Below, piece after piece: positions 42,178 to 54,848 of a stretch of DNA of 64,000 nucleotides. Source of the stretch: Darksidea phi. Its lineage: Eukaryota; Ascomycota; Dothideomycetes; Pleosporales; Lentitheciaceae. Position 1 is the first letter of the stretch. Each line of letters starts with the position of its first letter. The stretch is taken from the NCBI GenBank assembly GCA_030770425.1, contig JASJFT010000009.1, positions 439,272 to 503,271 of the forward strand, given 5' to 3'. The position numbers and the translations under genes are program-made. The notes under the pieces are model-generated. The model searched no databases. It saw only the letters and a program-made list of their open reading frames with translations, and was not told where the DNA came from.

Positions 42178-45100
42178 ATGGCAGAAGCACCCTCTCCGCA
42201 ATTGACTGCGCGTCCGCCGCCCCAGCATGGAGCCTACACGCTCCGCAAGCTAGTATCAGATCTGCCGCTGTCTGCTGATGGCCAGGCGACCGACGTGCGC
42301 ATAACCTGTGTCGAAGTATGGAACGGCAACCTCTATGTCGCCACGTCGGCTGCAGAGGTCCTCCATTTCGTCCTCCTGCCTCCGGAGACCGATGACCCCG
42401 CCGAAGAGCCCACCGCCATTATCGCTTCGCGACTCGAGCCTACATACAACAATGACACCGGCGCCGGCGTGCAGCAGATCCTCCTGCTGCCTCAGGTCAA
42501 CAAGGCCTGCATCCGATGTAACAACACCTTGAGCTTCTACACTCTCCCAGAACTGAGCCCGGACTCGAACTCGAAGCCGTTTACGTGCTCGTGGATCGGC
42601 GGTCCCGACTTGAACGCTGACGATGGGTCTGGCGATGACGGAGTGGTTGTCATGGTGGGACTGAAGAGCAAGGTGCGGCTGGTCCGCATTACCGAGGATG
42701 CTCCTCCAAGAGCCATAAAGATGATAGAGTACGGAGGCTGCCTCATATCCGTCCGTCGGGACGCCTATTCCTGCACAGCCGATTCGCATTCATACGCCCT
42801 CTTGGATGTGGAAAACCAGCAGAAGATTGGTTTGTTTCCGATATCATCTCTTGATCCGGACGCTCGCCATGTGGGTGGAGCCGCAGAGGACATCACGGCA
42901 ACGCTACAGCCGCCCTCAAGAAGCGTATCGTCCGCAAGCATGCATCCACGCGGCCCGCAGGAAGAGCAAGGAGGCCATTCTAGAAGCACAAGCCTCGGCT
43001 TATTTGGGACGGGAGACTCTGCATCTCGTACAACCAGCCCGCGTCCACCGAGGCAACGGTATGGGTTCGACGTGCCCGAGTCATTATCGAGAGCCATGTC
43101 TCCCGTGCCAGCCGCGTCACCAGCACGTTCACCTAGTAGGCAGCATCCGGAGAGGAACTCAAGCCTCCCACGGACTGGTGCCACGTCCTCCGACAAACCG
43201 TTACCACCGCCTCCGGCGCCTCAAGAGTCCGCACCGCTGGGAGAAGAAGCTCCGTCAGCCGCGCCATTCATCCCGCTTAAACCTCACATTGCTTCACCAA
43301 CACCGGCCGAATTTCTCCTAACAGTCGGAACAACTCCCTCGGAACCGGGCGTAGGAATGTTTGTGAATCTGGATGGAGACATGTGTCGCGGCAGTATACA
43401 GTTCAACAGCTATCCAGACGCCATTATTGTAGACGGGCAAGGCATAGACATGTCAGCTTCGGTGAGCCCGGATATGGATGCCGAAGAAGGCTATGTTTTG
43501 GCCGTGGTGCATCAGGGCGATGGTGACCAATTGACATACGGTGTCGAGATACAACGGTGGGACGTGGATGCAGGGGCAGGAGAAGCTAACAGGGAGTGGT
43601 TAGACCTGAGCCCGCTTGGCAGTACTTTTACGGACAGTTTGGAGCAGGCCACGATACCTTTGGGCATGCGAACAGTAGCCCAGCCTACAGATTTAACCTT
43701 GTTCGAGATTGGAGCGAAGCTCATGGTCAGGCGCCTGAAATCAGACTCTACTAATGCGTACTCGTCCTCACTAGAAGCTGACAAAGGAAAAGCATCACAA
43801 GAGAAGGCGGATCGCGAATTCACTGAACGCTTGTCGAAAACTCGGGCCAAACACGTGCTTTGGGCTGGAAATCAGATTTGGTGGATAGTCCGGAATCCGC
43901 TAGTGATTCGCCTTGATGCTCGTCTGCAAGAAGCGCAGGCGACTTCCACTGGCGATGGGGTGCGTATCCGACCCGACAGGCGTCTATTGGAGACTGTCCT
44001 CGGCGATATACGGGGCCGAGAGCCTCGTAATGAATCCGAATACCTCGGCCTGATCTACATTCGCCAAAAAGCGTCTGTATTGCTCTTCATGGAGCTCATC
44101 CTCAGAAGTAGTACAAACATCATCATTTTCGAGAACGAGAAGCGTATCACGGAGCAAGCACTCATAGACGGGGAGATTGATCCGCGGGTTATCTTGTCTC
44201 TACTTCCACTACTGCATGAGGAAGTTGTTCAGGGGCCCGAAGGCATACAGATTTCCGGTGGCATCACTACGCTCGTTGAACAATTTCTTCGACAAAACGA
44301 TCTAGCCGCTATGCCTTCAGACGCTCACGGGCCATTTGGCGATAATCTGCTCAACGTGACGAAGAAATATTTGATCTTCTGGAAGAGGAGGAAGGGCATG
44401 GCAAGCGTGACAAACGATCCATATGTTTTTCAGAGTATTGATGCCGCTCTGTTGCGGATACTTCTGCTCCTCGACCAAGGGAGTCCGAAGGTTCCCGGCG
44501 GAATACTCGGAGCTGAGTTGAAAGAGCTCGTAGACAACGAAGTCGAGTGCTTCGATAGGGCTGTTGCATTGTTGGAACAATTCAAGCGTCTCTATGTGTT
44601 AAGTCGCTTCTATCAGCGAAACAGCAAGGCTTCTATAAAAGCGTCAAACGTGCTCGCCACGTGGCGACGCATTCTAGAGGGCGAGACGGACAAAGGCGGC
44701 GAGTTTGTTGATGGGGAGAATGAGGTGCGTAAGTACCTTGCCAGAATTCGCGACCAGTCTATCGTCGAAGAGTATGGTTCGTGGCTAGCGAACCGGAACC
44801 CCAAGCTCGGTGTGCAAGTGTTCGCGGATGATCATAGCAGAGTGAAGTTTGAGCCTACACACGCAGTCGCTGTTTTGAAAGAGAAAGCTCCGGGTGCCGT
44901 TAAAGAGTACCTAGAGTATCTTGTCTTTCAACAAAAGGTAAGTCAAGGTCTTGTTTCTGATGGTCACAACGTTTTGCTAACTGCAGAAGCACACGGAATA
45001 TGTCAATGAACTCATCGCATTCTACCTCGACACTGTCATCAATGAACTTCAGACAACCCCGTCTTCATGTGAGACACTTCTCCAAACATACGAGACATAC

Positions 45101-45781
45101 CGCATTCTGCGTTCACCCAAACCCACCTATCGACAGTTTATCACCGACAACGCCCTTGATGCGGAGTGGTGGCACGCTCGTCTCCGCCTCCTCCAGCTTC
45201 TAGGCTCTAATCAACCTGCTACTTCATCTTACGACGTTCCTTCTGTTCTATCACGACTGCAGCCTTATGTACAGGAGTTGGTACCCGAAATGATCATTCT
45301 CAACGGCCGCCAAGGCCGCCATCAAGAAGCCCTACGCCTACTCACACACGGCTTAGGGGACTTTGACACGGCAATATCTTACTGCTTGTACGGCGGATCC
45401 TCCATCTTCAGGCCATCCGACTCCGGCTACGTCCCGCAATCCGATCTACCCACCAAAGCCGAGCAATCCCGTCTCTTCAACCATCTTTTACAAGAGTTTC
45501 TGCGGCTAGACGACCTCGCGCAGCGCATCGAACAAACCGGTGAGTTGTTGGAGCGGTTTGGAGGCTGGTTTGATGTCGGCGATGTGTTGGCCATTGTGCC
45601 GGATGATTGGAGTGTGGATGTATTTTCGGGTTTTTTGATACAGGCCTTGAGGAGGTTGGTGAAGGAGAAGAGTGAGAGTGTAATTGTGAGGGCTTTGAGC
45701 GATGCGCAGAATAGTATGATGGGTGGGGAGCTTGTGGAGAAGAGAACGAGGCCTGGGCCGACGTTTGAGAGGGTTATTTGA
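42178..45781 (+). CDS. VPS3: VPS3/TGFBRAP1-like CORVET tethering subunit
   Basis: Exons 42178..44937 and 44987..45781 encode 1184 residues. The N-terminal citron-homology (CNH) beta-propeller region starts near residue 18 and includes ITCVEVWNGNLYVATSAAEV, ILLLPQVNKACIRCNNTLSF and MIEYGGCLISVRRDAYSC. It is interrupted by a long serine/proline-rich insert at about 240-380. The C-terminal half is alpha-helical repeat sequence with Vps39-type domains, including LGLIYIRQKASVLLFMELIL and PEMIILNGRQGRHQEALRLL. This fits Vps3, the Vps39 paralogue that binds Rab5/Vps21 in the CORVET complex on early endosomes; Vps39/Vam6 of HOPS is the alternative, less likely on the N-terminal sequence. The 49-nt intron joins QQK to KHTEYVNELI. 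Confidence 0.88.
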
Positions 45782-46037
45782 ATACGTAGTTGATTTTAAT
45801 AGATAGTGCTGCAGGATGTGGATATTTTCAATAACTTGCACCTCTCACTGAGATTGGGCGTTGTTAGCTTTCTTGTGTAAAGTCTTGGCAAGCAAATCAT
45901 TCTTGCACTTCTAAACGTCCCCACGAAACCTTCATCAACAACGCCAAGTGGCCTACAACTTTTCTTTATAAAGTCCAAGTATCGCATAACCAGATCGAAC
46001 CCGTCGCAGTCGTCAGAAAGCTGCAGCGGAAGCCAAA
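45782..46037. promoter_or_regulatory. Compact intergenic region before prefoldin 4
   Basis: 256 bp must hold the VPS3 terminator and the prefoldin promoter in tandem. No specific element recognised. Confidence 0.35.
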
Positions 46038-46644
46038 ATGATGCAGCGGCGCATGGTAAGTCCCCAGGCCCCCAACCACCGTGTTCGAGGGAGAGGGCGA
46101 CGGTTGGAACGGCGACTCATACGATGTTTAGCTATCAAAAGACGATGAGGCGACGGCCGCGGGCGAGGATGTTCAGGTTCGCCGTGAGGATCAAGAGAAG
46201 ATCAGTCGGTTTAGCTCGTTGCATCAGAAAGAAATAAGAATGGAGGAGGAGTTGAGGGGGAAGCTTGTGAGTGCTATTTTGGGCGCGTTCATCGCGATAT
46301 TGTAAGATTGCTGATTTTGGCATAGAAGGACAAGGAGGATCTCGAAGAGATTTCCGGCGAGCTAGAGTTAGTAGATGAAGAGGAGAAAGTCCCGTAAGTA
46401 TATCCTTCATCGTCATTGCCGTGCCTCTATCGCCATACTGAACATCTTTAGGTATAAGATCGGCGACTGCTTCGTCTCAATACCACAGCCTGAAGTCTTG
46501 AAGCTGCTTTCTGCGTCTACAGAGGACATCGACGGCGAGGTCGATGTGCTGAAAGAACAGTTGACCGCCGTTCAGGAAGAGATGAGCGAGTTGAAGAAGG
46601 TGCTATATGGGCGGTTTGGGCGAAGCATTAATCTCGAGACATGA
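46038..46644 (+). CDS. PFD4: Prefoldin subunit 4
   Basis: Four exons (46038..46055, 46132..46266, 46326..46393, 46452..46644) encode 137 residues. The pattern VRREDQEKISRFSSLHQKE, then VPYKIGDCFVSIPQPE and finally YGRFGRSINLE, is the beta-type prefoldin subunit 4 signature: two coiled-coil helices flanking a beta hairpin with the conserved IGD. Prefoldin is a hexamer that hands unfolded actin and tubulin to the CCT chaperonin in the cytosol. The first exon encodes only MMQRRM, and two adjacent ATGs could start translation. The gene is small and intron-dense, as is common for this family in fungi. Confidence 0.93.
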
Positions 46645-47175
46645 AATATTTGATAGCTGCCTCTGGAACTTGTTTTCCGGTGCTGCGCTTACTTCGAGAT
46701 AAGTATCTCTGTACCAGCAATGGAGCGATGACAAGACACCTTCTCAAATTCAATTACTAAAATAACTAATGCACGTGTGACTCACGATCTCAGCGCTCAG
46801 AATCGCTTTGCATAGGATTGGCGCACTATCTGCATGGAGTTCAACCGGTTCGGAGCCATCATTGCCCAACCCAACATCATCTCGGTGTTCTCTCCGCGGC
46901 GGCAAGTGGATCCACGTCCTATCATTATAACCGGCAGCTACAACCAATCGTGTGCTCCAGAACCATGTAGGAAATCTGCATTTTCCCCGACCTCGGATAC
47001 GCTACAACGCATTAACCAAATACGGTGTGGTGATTGAGGTTATGTCATTCACGCCCTTTGCTGAAGAATCCACCGCTTTCCCGCTACCTTTTGAAATCCT
47101 GTGTTCCAAATTGCAGGCTTTCTTTGATGAGATTGGGTTTGAACACTCTGATTGTTGCGGAAATTATAAAACATC
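46645..47175. other. Intergenic, 0.5 kb
   Basis: Between prefoldin and the second DHA1 transporter. No gene or repeat recognised; it should contain the transporter promoter. Confidence 0.35.
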
Positions 47176-49295
47176 ATGGAAGAAACTTCGAGTGATCTGG
47201 AGAAGACGTATTCGAGGGATAGTCGAATGTTGACTAACGGATTGGAGCATGCAGCGACGCCGGTGGCTCTTGTAAGGAGCGTGACGCAGCGCAGTCGTCG
47301 TATGTTCAGTCCACACACATGACATTTTATACCGTCATCCAAACTACACTAGAGCCAGTCACGCTGACAGTGGGTATTTAGGAGAGGAAATACCTTGCAC
47401 CGGGTACAAAATCACTATTAAAGATTCTGATACCCTCATAGGCGTGGAAAAAAGTGACAGGATTTTAGAGACGAGTTCACCATCGCCGTCAGCAACACCG
47501 CCATCGCGGAATTCTTGTGATAGAGAGGACGGGGTAGAAGAGAGTGTGAAGAAGATGATCAAATTCGAGGATGGGGATCCTGAGAATCCAAATAATTGGC
47601 CGCAGGTAAGTGACCGCAGTGGTAGACGAGAGATTCGGGGTAAGACCCAACGACTGATGATGTGATGCAGTGGAAAAAGCTATACGCGCTTTTCGTAGCC
47701 GTCATGAGTGGTGCGTTCCTCATTTTAGTGTCTGGAAACCATAATTAACGCACGTCATAGTAATGAACAGCACAATGTCCTCCTCCCTCGCTGCCGGCGC
47801 CGCAGCCCCCATATCGCGCCACTTCGCCATAACCTCAGAATCAAAACTTATCCTACCCACCTCTATCTACTTAGTCGGCTACGTCGGTGGGCCCATGATA
47901 TGGGGACCCATTTCAGAATCGTACGGCCGCAAATGGACGATGATCACTTCGTTTGCGCTGTTTACGGTGTTCTCGATCGCGTCAGCGGTGAGCCCGAATT
48001 TTGCAGCTTTGGTGTTTTTTAGGTGGCTTGTGGGCGTGGCTGGAAGCTGTGCGATCAGTGTTGTGGGCGGGGTTTGTGCGGATATTTATCATAACCCGAT
48101 GTCTAGGGGTAGGAGTATGGCGATTTTTATGGTCAGTCTTGTTTTACCTAGCATGGAAATGCTACTGATGATGAACTAGGCTGCGACGACCTTCGGACCC
48201 ATCCTTGGCCCTCCCATTTCTGGCTTCATTAGTGCAATCTCCTGGAATTGGGCTTTCTGGATCGGAGCAATCTTCGCAGGCGCATCGTGGCCGCTCTTTT
48301 TCTTCCTACCTGAGACATACGGTCCGACTATTTTGAAGCATCGCGCGAGGAGATTGAGGAGAGAGACAGGTGATGAGTCGATTATTGCGCCTATCGAGTT
48401 GGAGAAGACGGACCTCGGACACATCGTGACAGTTGTGTTGACGAGACCACTTCGCATGATTTGCTTTGAGCCCCTTGTGCTATTTACTTGTTTGTATTTG
48501 AGCTATGCATGTAAGTCGTCTCGAAACTTCCGCAAAAGACCCTCGCACGGCCTTGCAGACCCCCGGATTACAAAGCTAACATAAAGAAAAGATGCAATAT
48601 TCTACATTTACTTCCAATCGTACCCATTAATCTTCACCAACATCTACGGTTTCAATGCTGGTGAACAAGGTTTAACCTTCCTCCCCATCGGCATCGGCGC
48701 CATCATATCTGCTTGCATATACCTCGCCTGGGACGAGATCCTGCGCCGCGCCCAACAAGCCCAAAAACCGTGGTCTCGAAAAGAAGAAATGCGGCGTCTA
48801 CCACTCGCTTGCATCGCGGGCCCCTTTTTTGTCATATCTTCCTTCTGGCTAGGCTGGACGGCTAGAGAAAGCATACACTGGATCGCGCCCTGTCTTGCGG
48901 GAATACTATTCGGAATGGGCTATCTATGCCTCTTTATGGCGCTTCTTAACTATCTCGTCGATGCGTACGAAGTCTTTGCCGCCTCCGCAATGGCCGCTGC
49001 ATCCCTCTCCCGCTCGAGTTTCGGCGCCGTGCTGCCGTTTGCAGCGAAGCCCATGTATCGGAGTATGGGTATTGCATGGGCGACTAGTTTGCTGGGGTTC
49101 TTTAGTCTAGCGCTTTGTGTTATTCCGTTTGTGTTCTTGAGGTGCGGTGAGCGGATGCGAGAAAAGTCGAAATTTTGTCAATATCTTGCGCAGAAGAAGA
49201 GGGAGGAGGCGGAGATTAGAGAACGAGAGAGGAGGCAAAGCAGTAAAAGTGTGAATCAGGAGCATGGATTCGCGAAGGACACGGAGGAGGCGTGA
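47176..49295 (+). CDS. Major facilitator transporter, DHA1 type, six exons
   Basis: Exons 47176..47299, 47382..47605, 47671..47707, 47761..48131, 48180..48510 and 48592..49295 encode 596 residues. The N-terminal tail starts MEETSSDLEKTYSRDSRM, a type seen in fungal DHA1 polyamine/multidrug exporters, and ends with FEDGDPENPNNWPQWKKLY before TM1. Later motifs include the A-like loop ISESYGRKWTM, FFRWLVGVAGSCAISVVGG in TM4/TM5, FLPETYGPTIL, and AYAIFYIYFQSYPLIF at the exon 5/6 join. About twelve membrane segments are visible, with a charged C-terminal tail. Substrate unknown. The junction of exons 1 and 2 rests on phase and splice signals only and is the least certain. Confidence 0.9.
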
Positions 49296-50189
49296 AGGGG
49301 GGTGGGGCGATAAGTATTTGATTGTCTTTTTGCTTGGGATATAGAAAATGTCAAAGCATTTCTGGAACGTGAACGTAGAGCATAATTCTTGGAAATAATT
49401 ATACGCCCTTGCCATAGATTTATAATGTAGCCCTTTTTCGCTGCTACTGTATATGTAGAAAGTGCGGCCACCTAAAAACAACGAAAGGAATGAAGCAGGT
49501 GTTAATCAACTCGCTGAACGGACTGCTGAAATCTAGGTCATAGGAATTACGGGCACAGGGCGCGTGCCCGTGCGTCTCAGTGTTGATATTTTCCGCACAC
49601 TACCTAAGGTACCATAAATGTGACACCATGTAGAATTTTTAGGGCTAGAAAGGTGCAGGTGCATGACCTGGTGGCATAGCAGTCCTGTATTATTTTTCAT
49701 CCCATCTGGGACGAACGGAACCAAAGCATCTCTAAGCTATCAACTCACTCGGACATATTCCACACGCATGGATTTATCGTGACCCATGCGCGGAGCTTTT
49801 CCGCGCTCCTCATGCAGCCCCTGAATCGCCACCTCGTAGCACCGTCCCAAGCGACCTTCTCGTTGGTCGGCTAATCAAAAGCTTCTTAAGCTAGGCGACG
49901 GGGGTATTTTGCTGAAGAAAGCTGCGCGGAAACCATATTGCGGGGAAACCGTGTCGCCCAGCTTATCTTTCGGACAATTCAGGACGCTAATGATAAGCTA
50001 TCGTATCAGATACATGCGTCTGTCACCGGGAAGCTAGTACATATGCGAGAAGTAGGCGTTGGGCTGTGCGAGGGTGAACTATAAGATGGCCGACACAAGA
50101 GCGACAGGTGTTGTGTAACATTTGTAACTTGACGTCTTCTCCCTCACCTCATAGCAAATTGGATATCCTGGAAGCATTGAACGCTGAAG
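49296..50189. other. Intergenic, 0.9 kb, with repeat copy B
   Basis: Between the DHA1 transporter and the permease. It contains the short repeat at 49423..49462. No gene recognised; the final 300 bp should include the permease promoter. Confidence 0.4.
49423..49462 (+). repeat. Dispersed repeat, copy B (truncated)
   Basis: TAATGTAGCC...GCTGCTACTGTATATGTAGA shares the core with copies at 38724 and 55233; from TGCTACTG to GTAGAAAG it is identical to copy C. Similarity ends soon after the core. Confidence 0.7.
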
Positions 50190-52283
50190 ATGGCAGAGGA
50201 AATCTTGAAGCATGACCCTGAGAGGCAGGCTTCGCTGACTGGAGTCACGGAGGGATTGGCGAGCGCAGATGATGCTGCGGTTCTGGGTCAGCAATTGGGA
50301 GCTCTACACTCGGGTATTAGGACTAACGAATTGTACAGCAAAGCTCGGGTACAAGCAAGAGCTGCGGCGGAACTTCACGATGATCGAAGTCTTCGGTATG
50401 TCCCAAAGCCTAGCTATTACGAAGTACATCTAATGTCGGACCAGGTATTGCCTTCTCAATCATGGGTCTCCTCCCTTCTATCGCAACGACGCTCACATAC
50501 TCTCTTCCGGCTGGCCCAGCTGGTCTCGTTTGGGCAAGCATACCATACTCCCGCTACGAGCGAAGATGCTGACGGGATCCGAAGGGCTGGTTCACGGCCT
50601 CAGCATTCATCTTCGTAATCGGACTGGCAATGGCAGATTTGGCCAGTGCGATGCCGACTTCGGGAGGGCTATACTATTGGGGTATGACGCCTATAGCACA
50701 TCAATGCACCTTACAATTGCTGACAATGCTAGCACACTACTTCGCGAGCCCCAAGACTCGCAATGCCCTGTCATTCCTGGTGGGGTATAGCAACACGTTA
50801 GGTCTCGTAGGCGGTTTCTGCTCTATCGATTACGGCTTTGCGGTCATGTTACTCTCCTTTATTGTCATTGCGCGAGACGGGGCCTGGGAGCCTTCAAACG
50901 GCATCATCTACGCTGTCTTTTTGTGCTGCGTGTTTGTACATGGCGTGCTTGTCTCAACAATTTCGAAGGGAATGGCGAAGCTGCAGACGGTTTTCGTTAT
51001 GTAAGACACGTCGACCCCCCATGTTATATGGCAAATTACTAACAAAAAATGCAGTGCCAACCTCATAGTCATTGGGGCTACCATCGTTGCGCTACCCATC
51101 GGACGATCAGGCCAGCGGAACGACGCCAAGTTCATTTTTGGGACCAATGGGAATCTGACGACGTGGACCCCGGGCTTTGCTTGGTTTCTAAGTTGGCTCA
51201 GCCCGATCTGGACGATTGGTGGGTTTGACTCTTGCGTGCACATGTCTGAGGAAGCTTCCAATGCCACAAAAGCTGTGCCTTATGGTATCTTGATGAGGTG
51301 GGTATATCTATATAAAGTCCGACTTTTCAACAGCGTAAGAGGTAACGGTGTCACAGCATTGGAAGTTGTTGGTTCTTTGGATTTATCATCTGCATCGTCA
51401 TTGCAGCATGCATGAATCCGGATATCGAATCGTTGCTAGGGTCCTCTTTCGGCCAACCCATGGCTCAAATCTACTATGACGCGCTCGGCAAGAAAGGCGC
51501 CTTGGGATTTATGAGTTTGCTGTTCACGATACAGTTTCTCATGGGACTCAGTATTCTCGTAGCTGCCAGTCGACAAAGCTGGGCATGTAGACGCCTTGAG
51601 ATGCCTTTTTCTCCCTAAGCTAATACTGTCGTAGGCCTTTTCGCGCGATGGCGCCCTTCCGTTCAGCAACTTCCTCCGCCACGTTTCGCCCCGCCTCTTC
51701 ATCCCCGTCAGAGCGGTCTGGGGATGCGTTTTCGTCGCATGCATCCTTGGCCTTCTCTGCCTCATTGCCCCAGCCGCTGCCCACGCGCTCTTCTCTCTCG
51801 CAGTCGCGGGCAATAACCTCGCGTGGGGTATTCCCATTTTCTGTCGCCTTGTCTGGGGCCAGAAGAAGTTTAAACCAGGACCCGTTTACACTGGAAATAA
51901 ACTTTCGGGGCCGATTGGATGGCTCGCAATTGTGTTCTTAATCTTTGGCATCCTGCTTGCAATGTTCCCAGAGTCTCCCAATCCAACGCCAGAGACGATG
52001 AACTATACAGTCGTCGTCAATTGCGCTGTTTGGAGTGGAGCGCTTCTTTACTACTTTATTGGTTAGTATTCGTCGTAAGTGTGCAGCGGCTAGATGCTAA
52101 TAAACTGCAGATGCGAGGAAATGGTTCACCGGTCCCAAGGCTACTCTCAGTGAAGATGAACTTACTGAAGAACAGGAAGTAGCTATTCGCGAAGAAGGGT
52201 TGAAAATTGAAGGGGTACCCGCTACGGATATGAGATTTGAGGAAGACGGCGTAGTCAAAACAAACTCCACTACGAAGGTTTAA
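50190..52283 (+). CDS. Amino acid/GABA/choline permease (APC family), nine exons
   Basis: Exons 50190..50286, 50339..50395, 50445..50533, 50585..50681, 50733..51000, 51055..51297, 51357..51582, 51635..52061 and 52111..52283 encode 558 residues. Family marks are AKLGYKQELRRNFTMIEVFG, the TM1 region IAFSIMGLLPSIATTL, MADLASAMPTSGGLYYWAHY, SWLSPIWTIGGFDSCVHMSEE and AASRQSWAFSRDGALPFSNF. These belong to the fungal GABA permease/choline transporter (Uga4/Hnm1) group of twelve-TM amino-acid permeases at the plasma membrane. Introns are about 50-60 nt. Two of them, after exon 3 (50534, GCAAGC) and after exon 7 (51583, GCATGT), have no usable GT donor if the conserved LVWGWF and SWAFSR are to be kept, and appear to be GC-AG introns. 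Substrate not determinable. Confidence 0.9.
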
Positions 52284-52651
52284 TCGAGGTTATTGAGGGC
52301 TATTAAGAATCGTTGGTAGGGGATCGTCAGCAACATGTGTGCATTCGCAATGTAACATATCGAAAGGCGTTACTGCTACTATCACAGTATCTTCTTAGCT
52401 TTTAATGTCGTCTGCATTGTCTGACGTTTGTATAGACTAGCCTTCTACAACTGACAGCTTCGTCGGCCGTCGGCAGTGGAGGGACAATTAAGTTTTCGAA
52501 AGACGCGGACTCTAACACAAACCAAGGGTTAGACCCCACGAACGACATCATTATACTAACATTGCGCATAGTCGCTTAATCCCGGACTTTAGTATTCGCT
52601 TTCGGTAGGTTGAAACGGTGAAAGACAGAGGCAGAGTTGCGGATCTAGTAG
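52284..52651. other. Intergenic, 0.37 kb
   Basis: Separates the permease stop from the first recognisable DUF3176 block. Nothing further recognised. Confidence 0.35.
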
Positions 52652-54747
52652 TGGGAAGCAGTCTGCTACATTCTCGTCGTTGCAGCCCTCCTTGCCACAT
52701 TGTTACTTTGTGAATACACTAGCACAGGCCACCGCCGGATTGGCCGTACGGCATATCCATCAACGCCTTCCTCGCAACCTTCACGGTCATCATGAAAACA
52801 TCAGCTAGTCTGACGCTCGCGCAAGGCATCAGCCATCTCAAGTGGGCGAACTTGAGCCAGCCGCGCTCTCTGAAGAGCTTCCAGTACTATTATAATGCTT
52901 CACGTGGGCTGTGGGGCTTGGTACAGTTGCTCTGGCACAGCAAGGAACGCAATATATCCTCCTTAGAAGCATTAATCATAATTCTGGTTCTGCTCTTGGA
53001 TCCGTTTTGTCAACAGATTATAGGATTTTATCATTGTTTTCGGAGATCTGACAAGGGAGTGGCTACGATCCTGAGCGCACAGTATTATGTTGATTCTGAA
53101 CTCTTCGTACAGGATGAAAGAAGGGAGTATCAGGGACCGGCATGGAGTCCTTCGTTAGGATATGTATCTGACTGAGTGAACATTGTCCGGGCGAACAAAC
53201 GTCTCCACCAGCTGTCACAAATGTGGTACTTCTTATTGAACACTGGCCGACATCTCCAGGATACGTAATGCAGCAAATGCTTCTATATATGGCGTCAACG
53301 TCCTACAAGTTCCTGTTATCTGACTAGACGGGAACTGCACCTTCCAAAACTCGTACGATTCTTTGGCCTCTTGCGGCAAGTGCGAAGGCCGCTCGCAGTC
53401 GCTCATTACGCGCCTCTGCACGGAAGATCAACGTTACCCGACCCATCGAGATATCGCCACGCAACGCCTCGTCTCCAATGATCTATTCCGAAAAGTAGAA
53501 TCTGTCTATTGAGCGATTTGATGGTGATACTTAGGAAATTATTTTCGCAGCAGAAACGAATGACAGGGATGGCTTTATAGCAATGATTCGGTGCTATCGG
53601 CCTAACAGTGCATTTGTGGCGTATACATGTGCGATCTACCCTTGTATTAAGATGTTTGCGGCGGCGGTAGAGGGAGGAGTGCTTAAAGAAACGATGGAAT
53701 ATGAAGCGCATGATGAATTTGATCTTGAGCGTTCTAATAACATTGGGAATGATGAGGGGCGTATAGCTTGGATCAGCCTCGGCGTGATCATATGCGGAAA
53801 ATGGGATACGAGGGGAACGAAACGGCATGGTTTATTCTGTACGGAATGTCGGCTCTGAATGGGGCCAAGGAAGAGCTGCAGTATACGGTGGGCAATCCGT
53901 ATTTTAAGGCTGACCCGCTTGATGGGAAGCTTGACCCAATGAACGGTACCCTCGCGTCCTGTTAAGTTAAAATTTCTTGCAAGTCACGACGCTAGGTCAT
54001 TTCCCTACATCTCCTACCAGGAACCTGGTCATCTCCTCAACGACAATACCCATACTAATGCATATCCCAACCGTAGGCACGATGAACCTTCCAACAGACG
54101 TCACAATCCTCACTCGCATAAACGCCAACGATATTCCCGCCCACTACGTATACGACGTGAAACATTCCGCCCAAGAATCCCTCTGATCCAACCAATCTCT
54201 TCTCGACATTCAACGGCGCGTTGTGCGATCTCAAAATAGGGGATCAAACACCCCGAAAACCATATCCTCGCCCCTCGTCCTCTACATCACAGGAAGCGGA
54301 AACGGCACACTCTCTGACACGTCGGTCTTTTTTACCAATATTAGCGACTCTCTTACGACCTATGTGCGACAACATGGATATGAACCGCTCAATGAACCTG
54401 CGTTCGGGCACGTCAATTACAGGACTACGTGCGTGATGGTGCAGTGGATGTGGGTCGGCTATACAGCGACCACGAGGTTTTTGCTGATTGTGGGCATGGT
54501 TGTGCAGACGCGGTTAGACCAGATTCACGATTTCAAATCTAGTGCACTTACGCTGTTGTACCACGGCCTTGAGCCTGAGAGTTAGGATGAAGGATTTGGG
54601 AAAAGTAATAGGGAGACGGAGTTGTACGAGAACGCGAAGGGAGTTACAGTGAAATCAGTGGCTACGAATCAAGGGTGGAAGTTACGCACTGTTTCTCCTC
54701 TCGCAGAGGAGGAATACCTAGAACCAAGACGCGAGGAAAAGATCTAG
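52652..54747 (+). pseudogene. DUF3176-family membrane protein, disrupted
   Basis: Pieces of a DUF3176 protein occur in order on the plus strand. WEAVCYILVVAALLATLLL (TM1) is followed after a shift by DWPYGISINAFLATFTVIMK and ASRGLWGLVQLLWH...LLLDPFCQQII, open to 53175. LDGNCTFQNSYDSLASCGKC follows an in-frame TGA at 53321..53323. Then come AYTCAIYPCIKMFAAAVEGG (near 53620), a shifted ILYGMSALNGAKEEL, and NISDSLTTYVRQHGYEP with the last membrane segment, ending at an in-frame TAG (54583..54585). Past that TAG the frame continues to 54747 with a charged tail. Family members are multi-pass fungal proteins of unknown function. Several stops and shifts without matching splice signals indicate a dead gene. 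Confidence 0.85.
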
Positions 54748-54824
54748 TAAGAATATCGTAGACCTATTCTCCCCACAAGTCTACACGCACAAGCCAAACC
54801 GCCTGCAGCTAAGCATTAAGTTGC

Positions 54825-54848
54825 ATCCTCATCCTCATCCTCATCCTC
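54825..54848. repeat. Microsatellite, ATCCTC x4
   Basis: Four perfect tandem copies of the hexamer ATCCTC, in a pyrimidine-rich context just after the DUF3176 pseudogene. Confidence 0.95.

Noticed and set aside
50314..50338. A 25-nt intron in the permease gene
   Set aside because: Phase would allow it, but it is shorter than any credible fungal intron. The donor at 50287 gives a normal 52-nt intron and a better family match (AAVLAKLGYKQ).
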